A DNA stretch of 35,012 bases. Source: a virus. A model generated the notes under the pieces. That model had not been told where the DNA came from. It saw only the letters and a program-made list of their open reading frames with translations, and did not search any database. Both the position numbers and the translations under genes were made by a program. Positions within the stretch are counted from its first letter, which is position 1; each line of letters starts with the position of its first letter. Below, piece after piece: positions 6,207 through 14,400 of this stretch. The stretch lies in IMG/VR virus record IMGVR_UViG_3300028176_000011, positions 1 through 35,012 of that record. One strand, given 5' to 3'.

Positions 6207-6781
6207 TCCGATTGTCGCTTTCTGCTGGCTGATTCCCAGAAGCGGGTCAGTCCCACAAGTGCCGGGTGGTATCCGTGATTTGTCATCTCGCACCAGGCCG
6301 CCGCGGCGTTGCTACGCTCCTGCAACCGGTAGAGCCCCACCAGCAACCCAGTCCTGTCCTGGCCATGAGCGCAATGCACGAACGTGCCTGGGACCAGAGC
6401 CTTCAGCGCCGTGCTCATAGCCACCGGATCTGGCCCCTCGATCAACTGTTCCATCGTATCGATCGGAAAGTAGAAAAGCCGGAAGCCAGCATCTATGGCC
6501 AACTGGTCGGATGCCTCCTCGTCGGTATTCAGCTTGATGTCATTCGTCAGGCCCAGCCCACGAAGGTAGGCCCACGCCGCCGCCGACTTCGGCTGTCCCC
6601 CGCGCCAGATGCCCGGCTCGACCTGGTCAAGGTTGGGCACCCCGCTGGCCGGGTCAGCACCTGATGTCGCACACCCGCCAAAGAGAAACGTCAGGATCAG
6701 CCAGAACAACGCCCCGAGCACCGCCGTGGCGATGCCCATCTTCCCCACAACCTTCCATTCAAACGGATCGAGGTTCTGCAT
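6203..6781 (-). CDS. Membrane-anchored dual-specificity (Cys-based) phosphatase
   Basis: A 192-residue protein from ATG 6781. Upstream in-frame codons lie inside the preceding lipoprotein gene. Residues ~15-34 are a strong hydrophobic segment (IATAVLGALFWLILTFLFGG) followed by Cys37, which gives a membrane anchor or lipobox-like site. The rest faces outward or stays cytoplasmic depending on topology. Residues 53-155 are a DSP/tyrosine phosphatase domain: entry strand PGIWRGGQP, probable acid Asp108 (YFPIDT) and the CX5R loop HCAHGQDRTG with Cys137 and Arg143. It would hydrolyse phosphate from protein Tyr/Ser/Thr or another phospho-substrate. The stop overlaps the C1A peptidase start, so the two are coupled. 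A phage membrane phosphatase in the lysis position is unusual. Confidence 0.87.
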   Translation of the reverse strand: MQNLDPFEWKVVGKMGIATAVLGALFWLILTFLFGGCATSGADPASGVPNLDQVEPGIWRGGQPKSAAAWAYLRGLGLTNDIKLNTDEEASDQLAIDAGFRLFYFPIDTMEQLIEGPDPVAMSTALKALVPGTFVHCAHGQDRTGLLVGLYRLQERSNAAAAWCEMTNHGYHPALVGLTRFWESASRKRQSE

Positions 6782-6785
6782 AGGA

Positions 6786-7112
6786 TCACGGCCCCGTGCT
6801 GGGCGCGTTAGTCCCGGCGCTTGCCGAATTCGTCGGCTGCTTAGCCATGAATAGCATCGCGCTCTTTCCCAGTTCCACGATGCCCCCGGATAACGTCGCA
6901 ATGCTCTGTTGGTCGGGCGTAGTGTCGCTCACGCTCAGGCTGGTCCCGCTTCCGTTGGTGTACACACCGTTGGAAATCTTCGTCAGGAACCCCTTCACCT
7001 GAACGCTTTCGGAGGTCCCGTCCTTGCTGGTTTTCGTGGCCGTCGCGCTCACGCATCCCGTCAGGGCCATGACTGCCACGCACAATGCCAAAACAATGAC
7101 TTTCGTTCTCAT
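6786..7112 (-). CDS. Small lipoprotein, 108 residues
   Basis: MRTKVIVLALCVAVMALTGC is a classic lipoprotein signal peptide with the lipobox LTGC (Cys20). The mature part is polar, Ser/Thr-rich (SATATKTSKDGTSESVQV), with one weak hydrophobic stretch (SGGIVELGKSAMLFM). It lies between the holin-like gene and the membrane phosphatase. Position and size fit an outer-membrane spanin subunit (Rz1-like), but the Pro-rich signature is weak and no inner-membrane partner is obvious. A different envelope lipoprotein is possible. Confidence 0.75.
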   Translation of the reverse strand: MRTKVIVLALCVAVMALTGCVSATATKTSKDGTSESVQVKGFLTKISNGVYTNGSGTSLSVSDTTPDQQSIATLSGGIVELGKSAMLFMAKQPTNSASAGTNAPSTGP

Positions 7113-7124
7113 AGGTGTCGTCTA

Positions 7125-7161
7125 TTCGGTATCCGTGTAATCCGTGTAATCCGTGGTTAAA
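7125..7161 (-). repeat. CCACGGATTACACGGATTACACGGAT microrepeat spacer
   Basis: On the minus strand TTTAACCACGG is followed by two ATTACACGG units and ATACCGAAT. The TAA is the stop codon of the holin-like gene (7157-7159). The repeat fills most of the spacer before the lipoprotein gene. Confidence 0.8.
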
Positions 7162-7384
7162 CTTCTTCCGGTGGCACTGGCGACTGCTTGAGGAACATCG
7201 CCAGCCCAACCAACCCGCCCACGACCGTAGTAGCGATGAGCTGTTTGAGGCTGAGCTGATCCACGCTCACCCCTACGATCTGGGCGCCGGTAATGCCCAG
7301 CGCGCTCAGAAACGAATTCGCCAGCCCGCCCACGACAGCCGCCGCCGCGCTCCTCAACCAGATCTTGGTCTTGCTCATGGGCAT
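7157..7384 (-). CDS. Holin-like protein with two membrane segments
   Basis: This 75-residue protein starts at ATG 7384 (second ATG at 7378). Residues ~10-32 (LRSAAAAVVGGLANSFLSAL) and ~46-65 (KQLIATTVVGGLVGLAMFL) are hydrophobic helices joined by a short loop, and the C-terminus is Pro/Glu-rich. Size, Gly/Ala-rich helices and position ahead of a lipoprotein resemble phage holins, which make inner-membrane holes late in infection. Function is inferred from topology and context only. The spacer upstream is a run of GCAGAAA microrepeats. Confidence 0.65.
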   Translation of the reverse strand: MPMSKTKIWLRSAAAAVVGGLANSFLSALGITGAQIVGVSVDQLSLKQLIATTVVGGLVGLAMFLKQSPVPPEEV

Positions 7385-7426
7385 TTCTGCTTTCTACTTT
7401 CTGCTTTCTGCTTTCTGCTTTCCCCC
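7384..7426 (-). repeat. GCAGAAA microrepeat spacer
   Basis: Five near-identical heptamers (AAAGCAG) lie on the minus strand between the stop of the 90-residue membrane protein and the ATG of the holin-like gene. The purine-rich GAGGGGGAAA at its upstream end could help ribosome binding, though it is about 40 bases from the ATG. Related copies are at 25905-25940 and 28115-28150. Confidence 0.8.
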
Positions 7427-7699
7427 TCACAGGCTCCTCGGGCACCAATATGGCCGTTTCTTCTCGGGCAATGGGCAGATCCCCGGCGGCCGACCATCCC
7501 GGCACGCCTGGCACACCACGAACGAATCTCTACGCCAGCGCCAAATAGCGTACGCCATCGTCAGCAGGCCCGACAAAAGGACGACCAGGTGATTCACCTC
7601 GACCAGAGTAACTGTGGCCAGAATCGTCGCGTTGGGGACGCACACCTCCAGGATGTCCTCCCACCGCTCTCTACCGCACATTTTCAGCCGCTCGATCAT
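7427..7699 (-). CDS. Small membrane protein with Cys-rich tail, 90 residues
   Basis: From ATG 7699 the protein has an amphipathic start (MIERLKMCGRERWEDILEVC), a hydrophobic region at ~20-52 (ATILATVTLVEVNHLVVLLS followed by GLLTMAYAIW) and a basic stop-transfer R-W-R-R. The tail holds C-Q-A-C, G-I-C-P and Y-W-C-P, a possible zinc-binding or disulfide cluster. It belongs to the run of small membrane proteins before the holin-like gene. It might be an antiholin or a second pore protein. No family recognised. Confidence 0.55.
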   Translation of the reverse strand: MIERLKMCGRERWEDILEVCVPNATILATVTLVEVNHLVVLLSGLLTMAYAIWRWRRDSFVVCQACRDGRPPGICPLPEKKRPYWCPRSL

Positions 7700-7745
7700 T
7701 CGCCTATGACCACATGTCAACTGACCCAAATCAGCGCGCCAGAGA

Positions 7746-7862
7746 TCATGGTTTTCCTCCCAGCACATACAAGACGACGCTGCCCAGGACGTAGGCCGAC
7801 AGCCAAGCAGCCGAGCAGCTCGCGGCAATCCAGGCTAACCATTTGCAGATGTTTCGTAGCAT
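7746..7862 (-). CDS. Tiny membrane protein, 38 residues
   Basis: ATG 7862 opens MLRNICKWLAWIAASCSAAW, continuing with LSAYVLGSVVLYVLGGKP. It is one long hydrophobic stretch after a basic start. It begins seven bases after the stop of the 53-residue gene, and its own stop overlaps a following ATG, which fits a tightly packed operon of small membrane proteins. Too short for homology by eye. Confidence 0.4.
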   Translation of the reverse strand: MLRNICKWLAWIAASCSAAWLSAYVLGSVVLYVLGGKP

Positions 7863-7868
7863 ACGTTA

Positions 7869-8030
7869 TCAGCAGAGGTAGAGGATGATGAATAGTGCCA
7901 ACCCGAACCACGCTGCGGGCGATGACCATAGAAACAGGTCCCGGACCAAGTGCCGGTTGGCCGGAAAGTCTTTGGGCGTTGGAATATCACGTCCGTAGTT
8001 GCTGGGTTCGGTTGCGGTGGGTTGATTCAT
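7869..8030 (-). CDS. Small membrane protein, 53 residues
   Basis: ATG 8030 opens a soluble, Pro-rich N-terminal half (MNQPTATEPSNYGRDIPTPK). A single C-terminal hydrophobic segment follows (LFLWSSPAAWFGLALFIILY), ending L-C. The start lies eight bases after the LamG-protein stop. A tail-anchored inner-membrane protein is the likely topology. Its role in lysis or envelope remodelling is inferred only from position. Confidence 0.5.
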   Translation of the reverse strand: MNQPTATEPSNYGRDIPTPKDFPANRHLVRDLFLWSSPAAWFGLALFIILYLC

Positions 8031-8038
8031 AGTTACGA

Positions 8039-8884
8039 TTATTGGCCATACCAGGTGTGGTACAGATAGCTGATGTCATCCGCGCTGAGAGCGTTGGTGT
8101 AGATTCGGAAATCGTCGATGGACCCACCAAACGCGGGAATCGAGGAACCCCACTGGCCTGAGCCGACCCGGAACGGGACGCCCGCATTCTTCACCGCGTC
8201 ACCGCTAACAGGTGACATGTCGCCGTCGTCGAGGATATGGTTTCCGTTTAAATACACCGCTGACACCGCGGCCACGTTCCAGACGAAGGCATAGTGCGTC
8301 CAGGTGTTAGATGGAGACATCGCAGATGAACTCGTGTATCGCCAACGGCGGTCGGCAGTTCCACCGGACGCACCATACCAACCGAGATACCAGCGGTTGT
8401 CGGTATAAATCTCCCCCATGAGCCCGGCCACGCCAGGCACGTTCCAGAAGCTGAAGAACGAACGCTCCAGACCGCAATTCCAGGTGTTTGTCTGCCGCAT
8501 CCACCAGGTGATGGTGCCGGTGGGGTATTTCCAAAAGTCGGTGGCGTAGGAGTAGAAGCCGGTGACTCCGCCCGTGGCTCTGCATTCCAGCGCGCCGCCA
8601 ACTTTGCCGGAGACCCACGCGGGACTGTTCGTGAGGATGCCGTTTAGTCCGCTACCAGATGAGTCTAAGGCGGCTGATCCCGCACTGTCGTCCAGTTTCC
8701 ACCAGGCGTAAAGCGCTCGGGTCAGATTGGTGGGCCCTCCTCCTCCTCCCGTTGGTCGCGAGGCGATGGTGAGCATGTCCACCATTGCCCGCTGGGGTAG
8801 TTGAGCGGTGGCGGTGCAGGCGAGCAGGCAGATAATGATCGAACTCACGTTCGATGCTACGAGGGGAAGTAGCCGGCGCATCAT
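8039..8884 (-). CDS. Exported LamG/concanavalin-like lectin-domain protein
   Basis: This 281-residue protein starts with a Sec signal peptide (MMRRLLPLVASNVSSIIICL, then LACTATAQL, cleavage after A-T-A-Q or nearby). A short Gly-rich linker (RPTGGGGGPTN) and a LamG_3-type jelly roll (residues ~60-275) follow. The domain shows LYAWWKLDDSAGSAALDSSG at its start, then GTITWWMR, WTHYAFVW, A-V-Y-L-N-G, and the closing GGSIDDFRIYTNALSADDI. These domains bind glycans or protein. It overlaps the upstream exported protein by four bases. It may be a receptor-binding or decoy protein. A signal peptide is unusual for a virion protein. Confidence 0.85.
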   Translation of the reverse strand: MMRRLLPLVASNVSSIIICLLACTATAQLPQRAMVDMLTIASRPTGGGGGPTNLTRALYAWWKLDDSAGSAALDSSGSGLNGILTNSPAWVSGKVGGALECRATGGVTGFYSYATDFWKYPTGTITWWMRQTNTWNCGLERSFFSFWNVPGVAGLMGEIYTDNRWYLGWYGASGGTADRRWRYTSSSAMSPSNTWTHYAFVWNVAAVSAVYLNGNHILDDGDMSPVSGDAVKNAGVPFRVGSGQWGSSIPAFGGSIDDFRIYTNALSADDISYLYHTWYGQ

Positions 8885-9480
8885 GGTATGAGCCTCCAGG
8901 GGAAGGTGGCCGTATTCGTGCCGTAGAGCAGCAACTGCGGATACATCTGGGCCATGAATTGAAGCTGAGCACCGAGCTTGGGGGTGATGGTGTTGGTCAT
9001 GGCATACCCGGCCAGCCAGGTGGACATGGTGTCACCATTGACGACGGCATTCGTTTCCGTGGTGCCAAATGCGCGCAGGGTGGTGCGGAAAGTCTGGCAG
9101 TTGGTGAGGAAGGCCGTGCTACGCCAGGCGTTGCTGAGCACCAGGTCAGAGGCCGCTTGCGCCGTCGCGGCGGCCTCGGCGAGGTTGTATTGGCTGGTGA
9201 TGCGCAGGGAACATGTGCCATAAGCCTGGTTCGTGCTGGTGACCAGGTAGTTGCCAGTCATGGCGTAACCGTTGGACGGCGGCTGGATATAGGTGATCCA
9301 GAGCCATCCGGCAGCGACCAGCATGTTGGTGGTGGGACGGTAGGTCACGGACCCGTCGGCATTGTTCAGCACCGTGGGCAGCGTCGTGATTATTTGCTGG
9401 GTGTTGGTCGATGCGTAGTTGAGCTGCGCCCGAGCAGTCAGGCCAGCGGTCAGCAACAGGATGGCAAGGAATGTCTTCAT
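8881..9480 (-). CDS. Exported hypothetical protein, 199 residues
   Basis: MKTFLAILLLTAGLTARAQ is a typical Sec signal peptide with an A-R-A-Q cleavage site. The mature part is Thr/Asn/Tyr-rich and beta-prone (TGNYLVTSTNQAYGTCSLRI). A helical middle (AEAAATAQAASDLVLSNAW) and a C-terminal hydrophobic patch (LQFMAQMYPQLLLYGTNTAT) follow. It overlaps the 557-residue protein and the LamG protein by four bases on each side, so the three are made together. No family recognised. It is likely a partner of the neighbouring exported fibre-like protein. Confidence 0.75.
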   Translation of the reverse strand: MKTFLAILLLTAGLTARAQLNYASTNTQQIITTLPTVLNNADGSVTYRPTTNMLVAAGWLWITYIQPPSNGYAMTGNYLVTSTNQAYGTCSLRITSQYNLAEAAATAQAASDLVLSNAWRSTAFLTNCQTFRTTLRAFGTTETNAVVNGDTMSTWLAGYAMTNTITPKLGAQLQFMAQMYPQLLLYGTNTATFPWRLIP

Positions 9481-11150
9481 TGTAGTTGGAACATGCGCCA
9501 GAGGTTATTCGTGGCGGCGGAAAACGCTTTATCAAAGAGCAGGGTGTTCACGGTGCTATTGGAGATGTTGTAAACCGGGGTCGCCACGAAACTGTTGGTC
9601 GCGAACGTCACGGCATAGACCGGATTGGTGACGGTAATGTCCAGGCGCACCCAGTGGGCGTAGCTCGCGTTGCCGGCCTGAATGGTGATGTAGGCATTCG
9701 TCACCAGCTTAATGCACTGCCAACTGCCATTTGCCGGGTCCACCAGGATGTTGGTTGCGGGCGTGCCGGTCGGCGTGATCGGGTTCGGGATGAAGTTGCC
9801 CAGGGCGGTGAGGTTGGAAACCGTGTTGACCGTCGCAATGGTGGCGTAGGTGGCTGTGATGGAGTTGCCGCTGGCGTCGGCGGTGGCCTTCGCGACGGTG
9901 AGGTTGGTCCAGGGGTAGCCGTTCGTTACAGCGCGGGCGTGGGCGACGGTGAGGTTGGTCCAGGGGTAGCCATTCGTTACGGCGGAGGCATGGGCGACAG
10001 TGATGTTGGTCCAGGGGTATCCGTTCGTTACAGCGCTGGCGTGGGCGACGGTGAGGTTGGTCCAGGGGTAGTCGTTCGTTACGCCCTGCGCATACGCCTG
10101 CCAGGTGTTGGTGACTTCGGCACTTACTGCGTTGGCGGTGTCTGCCACGCCGGCATAGGAGGCAATCGCCGCCTTTCCAACAAGACCAGCATAGTCCGCA
10201 AACACCGCAACATCGGCCTTCGAGATGTTCGTGATGCCCGCGCCGTTTCCGTAGAAGTTGGCGGCGTAGATGTTCGACGCATTCAGCTCCCCGCGCACGT
10301 AGGTGTTCCCCTGGACGTTCACTAGAAAGGCTTTAGCAATGTCCCCCTCAACCATGAATAAGTTGGTGGGGTCGAACCAGCTCGATTGGTAGCTGGCGAT
10401 TAACTGCGCCGCTCGCAGGTTGTTGAAGTCGTTGGTGCCAGTGAAGCTCTGACTTCGGCTCAGGCTGGGAATCGTTTGGCCATAGGCGTCATTGGTCGCG
10501 GCGTTGGCGGTAGCCGCCGCGCCGCCAATACTGGTGCCAGAGAGCATCTGGGTGCGAGCGTCGTTGTTGGTGAGGACGGTGGCCGGGAGTAGGGCTGGGG
10601 TGATGTCGCCGTTGACCAGGATAGCGTTCACGTCAACGCGTCCTTGGAAGGAGACCAGACCGGTTAGGTTGGTCATTCCGGAGCCGTTGCCGTTAATCGA
10701 CACCCGCCCCGCATTCGTCGAAAACGTGATGTTGCGCCCCGGCCCCAATTCCCCCTTTGCCCACCACGGCACCGGAAACAGCGACCCCAACAATAGCAGA
10801 TTCGTCTGCAGGCAATCCGATGCCAGCACCAGGCCGTTGGTATTCGGGATTACAAACCAGTTCGTGCTCGTCATCCATAGCCCTTGGAATTCCGCCCTCA
10901 CCCAACCGGGCATTACATTGGAGATCGTGACCGTACCGTCCAACCCGGTGATCCGAGTGATTCTGTCCCGCGTTGTTATTCCGGCCGCGTTCGTCGCCGA
11001 CACCATGATCGGGTATACCAGCAAGGTCCGCTGTGACTGCTCAGTCTGGCTGAAATCCCCGTAAGCAAACTTTACGGCCGCACCGCGCGCGACGGCGGCT
11101 GTCAGCAACACGCACGACGCAACAAGCACCATCCCAAGCAGCTTTTTCAT
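9477..11150 (-). CDS. Exported fibre-like protein with 17-residue repeats
   Basis: This 557-residue protein starts with MKKLLGMVLVASCVLLTAAV, a Sec signal peptide. The mature protein has GNGSGMTNLTG and FYGNGAGITNIS motifs of the kind found in trimeric tail-fibre and adhesin stalks. Four tandem 17-residue repeats (TNGYPWTNLTVAHASAV-like, 9892-10095) follow at residues ~350-420. The C-terminus is beta-rich (PNPITPTGTPATN... AGNASYAHWVRLDITVTN), suited to a trimeric head domain. It lies where tail fibres normally lie, between the large tail protein and the lysis-like cassette. Either a tail fibre that uses a secretion signal, or a surface adhesin displayed by the host cell. Confidence 0.8.
   Translation of the reverse strand: MKKLLGMVLVASCVLLTAAVARGAAVKFAYGDFSQTEQSQRTLLVYPIMVSATNAAGITTRDRITRITGLDGTVTISNVMPGWVRAEFQGLWMTSTNWFVIPNTNGLVLASDCLQTNLLLLGSLFPVPWWAKGELGPGRNITFSTNAGRVSINGNGSGMTNLTGLVSFQGRVDVNAILVNGDITPALLPATVLTNNDARTQMLSGTSIGGAAATANAATNDAYGQTIPSLSRSQSFTGTNDFNNLRAAQLIASYQSSWFDPTNLFMVEGDIAKAFLVNVQGNTYVRGELNASNIYAANFYGNGAGITNISKADVAVFADYAGLVGKAAIASYAGVADTANAVSAEVTNTWQAYAQGVTNDYPWTNLTVAHASAVTNGYPWTNITVAHASAVTNGYPWTNLTVAHARAVTNGYPWTNLTVAKATADASGNSITATYATIATVNTVSNLTALGNFIPNPITPTGTPATNILVDPANGSWQCIKLVTNAYITIQAGNASYAHWVRLDITVTNPVYAVTFATNSFVATPVYNISNSTVNTLLFDKAFSAATNNLWRMFQLQ
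9892..10095 (-). repeat. Four 51-bp in-frame tandem repeats
   Basis: Period 51 is seen from the marker ggttggtccaggggta recurring at about 9902, 9953, 10004 (gttggtcc form) and 10055. Each unit encodes one 17-residue stalk repeat. Sequence identity between units is high, which suggests recent expansion and possible length variation. Confidence 0.9.
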
Positions 11151-11170
11151 TCACCAATGCTCCCCTGTCA

Positions 11171-11192
11171 ATGTTCGATGTTGGATGTTCAG
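11171..11192 (-). repeat. ACATCGAACATCCAACA-type microrepeat
   Basis: A short run of gttcgatgttggatgttc sits between the 81-residue gene and the fibre-like gene. The larger copy is at 20839-20886 in the same orientation. Confidence 0.6.
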
Positions 11193-11195
11193 TCC

Positions 11196-11441
11196 CTACC
11201 CAATCCCCATCTTCCGCCCCGCCTTGTTCAGTGTCTCGCGCCGCTTCCAGCAGGGTGTCCCCGGTTTCAGTTGCTCATGCTCGTCCAGACAATCCAGCCT
11301 CAAAGCCCGCGCGATCGGCTTCACCAGTGCCTCGACCATATCCCCCAACCCCGCCTTGCCACAGCCGACGCAGTGGCCCGCTGGCAGCGGCGCCGTCTTC
11401 CCCGCTCCCGGCTTGGCCGGTGGAAACAACACGCGGATCAT
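11196..11441 (-). CDS. Small Cys-rich protein, 81 residues
   Basis: The ATG at 11441 overlaps the stop of the 1091-residue gene (ATGA). The protein holds H-C-V-G-C-G-K-A-G-L-G-D, then L-D-C-L-D and T-P-C-W-K-R-R-E-T-L-N-K. The C-x2-C plus C...C-x-x-R-R-x-x-L-N layout resembles small cysteine proteins that accompany tail genes in related prophages. A zinc-bound fold is inferred. It could be a tail-tip assembly factor. Confidence 0.65.
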   Translation of the reverse strand: MIRVLFPPAKPGAGKTAPLPAGHCVGCGKAGLGDMVEALVKPIARALRLDCLDEHEQLKPGTPCWKRRETLNKAGRKMGIG

Positions 11442-14400
11442 GGGCAATTCACGCTCACTCCCTGCGACTTGTAATCATCCGCAAACTGCCCCGGCCGGCA
11501 GGTGCAATACATCATCGCGATATACGTGCCCCAGGGCGTCACGGTCTCAGGCGGAGCCCAGGCACCCCCACCGCCTTCCGCCGCGCTTTCGTCTCCGTAG
11601 GGACCGAAGGGCGGAGGCACCACCACCCCATTGGGCGCGCTCGGGCTGGCCGTGGCCAGTTCCGCCACCGTCAGGACATTGATATGCAGCCCCGTCGGCA
11701 GCGCCGGCACTGAATGCCCGGCCCCGTCCGTTGGCAGACTCGACCTGGCCTCGCAATAGGCCCAGTGCGGGAAATAATAATCGCCCTCGGTTTCTTCCAC
11801 GCAGAGGTTCTCCGGGCAACTGCCATCGTCCATCGTCCAGTTACAGCCTGTCCCTGTGCATTCGTCACCGTTCTCCCGGCACGGCTTGTGCGGATACTGC
11901 CAGAGCGGATCTGGCATATCGAATAGGATGGCTCCCTGCCAAACGAAGCCGTAGCGGGAATCGCCCATTTTCCAGAAGTCCGTCTCATCAAAGGCGTAGG
12001 TCTTACCGTTGCGGAATACATCGGCGATGCCTTCCTCGGTGTAATTGGGTGATCCGCAAACTACCTGCGGATCGCACACGCTGAAGGCCAGGCAATCCTC
12101 TGCGACGTTCAGATTATAGACCTCGGCCGGCATCCCGCAGGATGATTGGTTGGCTCGTATTGCAGCGCCGGGGTTGCCTGGGCGATTCATGCAGCCCGCT
12201 GAATCGGTGTACTCAGTGATGAGCCGCGCACGCTCTCCCACCTCGCGGAAGTCCTGTCTCCATAACAGCACCACGAAGTCGCCCTTCGAGTCATCATCGT
12301 CCACCCAGTAGTCCGGTGCCCCGTGGGCTTTGACGTATCCGCCAGCGGACCAGGCCCCAAGCGTGCCTGGCACGGTGAAACTAACGGCATCGACGACCGT
12401 GACCGCTAGCGATGCTCCCAGCCCGGCCACGTCGGTACAGTCCACCAGATCGCCGGTCATCAGGTTATTTGCCTCCGTCGTGATCAGCACATTGGCACCG
12501 GACTGTGACGCTCCCTGCACGCGCATCCGGCCACAGATGCCCGCCGCGGCTGGAAACCTCAGCTTGCCCAAAAAGCCACATTCCGAAATATCCGCCGCGA
12601 CCGTTGGACCAGGCATCACCGGCGAGGCCGTCGTCAGCTCGTAAAGCGTGGCCGTGAGCTTCGTTACTCGGTACACCCCATCCGGCACTCCATAGCTGTT
12701 CAGCCCGCCTACCCGGCAATAATCGTTCGTGCTGATCCCCGTCGCGCCGTCGATGCTCAGCCGCCACTTCCCGCCCACCTGTTCAACCCCCTGCACACAG
12801 CGCACGGTCGGCTCATCCATCAGCAGCCGATCCTCGCCACAAGGCCGCGCGAAGTTGTGCGCCTTCCATGGCAGTTTGATCTGCGCCCACTTCTGGAGAT
12901 ACAACACATCGCCCCTCAGAATCGCCCACCACCCTGGCGGAAACGACCATCGCGTCGTGTCGTTCTCGGTCCAGCGCGTCGCCTCGGGTGGCATCAGCGC
13001 GTCGCTGATGTCCGTGCCGCCGCGGTCGTAGGCCGCTCCATCTCCCGGCGGAGATCCGGACCAGGCCCCGTGTGCCACCGGGTAAGTCGCGAAAAAACCG
13101 TCCGGGCCCTGGCACGCGCCCCACGTCACATGCTCCCAATCGAAGCAAGGCCCGCAGCCTCTGAGGCTCGCGTTGTAGTAGGAGAGCGGCGCGCCCACAA
13201 TATCGCCGTTCGCGTAAGCTGCCGCATTATCAGTCCAGGGCGCCACGCTGTTGGCAGTGTCGCCCGCCACAATCACCAGGCCATCGAGCGGGCTCCTGGC
13301 GATCGGCGTCTTGTCCACCCAGCTCGTCTGCGTCTCGCGCCGCCCCACCGTCGGGACAATGTGCGTGATGCCATCGGTCCGCCAGGGGTAGGTCACATCG
13401 TCGGCGAGGTCCCACGTGCCCAACAGAGCATCTCGCGCGTCCGCATAGACATCGGCAATGTTGTTCGCGTTGGACAGCGTTCCGGTGATCGTGGTCGTGT
13501 CCGTGTACCAGTACGAGGATGCGTAATGATCCACCTCCATGGTCGTGTAAGACGTGTTCCCGCTGGATATTACCAGGGTGGCATACGCTTCTCCACCGGG
13601 CCAGCCGCCCTGTTTACTGATGCGGCTCGACAAATTCAGACTGCCAGTCCCCGGATCGTAGGTGAATGCTCCGATCACCTCCCAGGACGAAATAGTCCAG
13701 TCATACCAGTAGAACGTCCTGGTGTTGCCGGAGATGTCGCAATACCAGTTCTGCCCCAAAGTCTCATCCCGTCCTGGCCTGATGCCACCGCTCGCGCCAT
13801 AAACGAAGCTGGACCAGACTGCAATGTAGCCGTGCATTTGGCCCAAGCCGTCAGGCCCATTCAGGATCATCATGCCCGCCAGTGACTGCATACTGAGCAA
13901 CGTCGAGCCATCCGTCCAAAAGTAGAATCCCGGCGCCGTAGGGTCTGGCTGCGAGCTGTCCCAACTCACGCTGTCGCGTGTCACTACTCCCGTCTGCGGA
14001 TTCACGCTCGCGCTCACCGCGTAGCTGGCCCACGTGTCCCCAGGGTCAGGCGGCGGCGAAGGATCCACGCACACATGCTCAGTATATCCGGTAGTGCTGG
14101 CGCTCAGGTACTTGTTCGCCTCGGGTGTCGTGTGCGCGTTCTCGAATCCGAATCTGCCGCATTCCGTTCCCAGGTCCGTGCATCCGTAAATGTCCGCCTG
14201 CCAATCCAACCGCCAGTAAGGATCATGCGACAACATGCCGTGGACCCCTTGCCACGCCCGCTGCGCCCTGACCGCCTTCCAGCCGAGTTTGCGGCAACGG
14301 CTGTAATCGTGGGGCGTCCCGCCCGCGGCAAAACAATTCAATACCTCCGTGACCACCGTCGCCCCGACACAACCCACCCCACCAGCCGCCGTGGATCGCT

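Noticed and set aside
6782-6901. Longer N-terminus for the phosphatase
   Set aside because: The extra 40 residues overlap the lipoprotein gene in another frame and would bury the membrane segment. ATG 6781 fits the spacing. Likewise, the 29-codon extension of the C1A peptidase beyond 6206 was rejected.
9892-10095. Possible CRISPR array
   Set aside because: The 51-bp units are contiguous, have no spacers and are in frame with the fibre-like protein.
12857-13885. 342-codon plus-strand open frame
   Set aside because: Antisense to the 1091-residue gene, with shadow-like composition (Arg, Pro, Val, His). Rejected along with the similar plus-strand frames at 9486-10325, 14075-15223 and 20833-21882.
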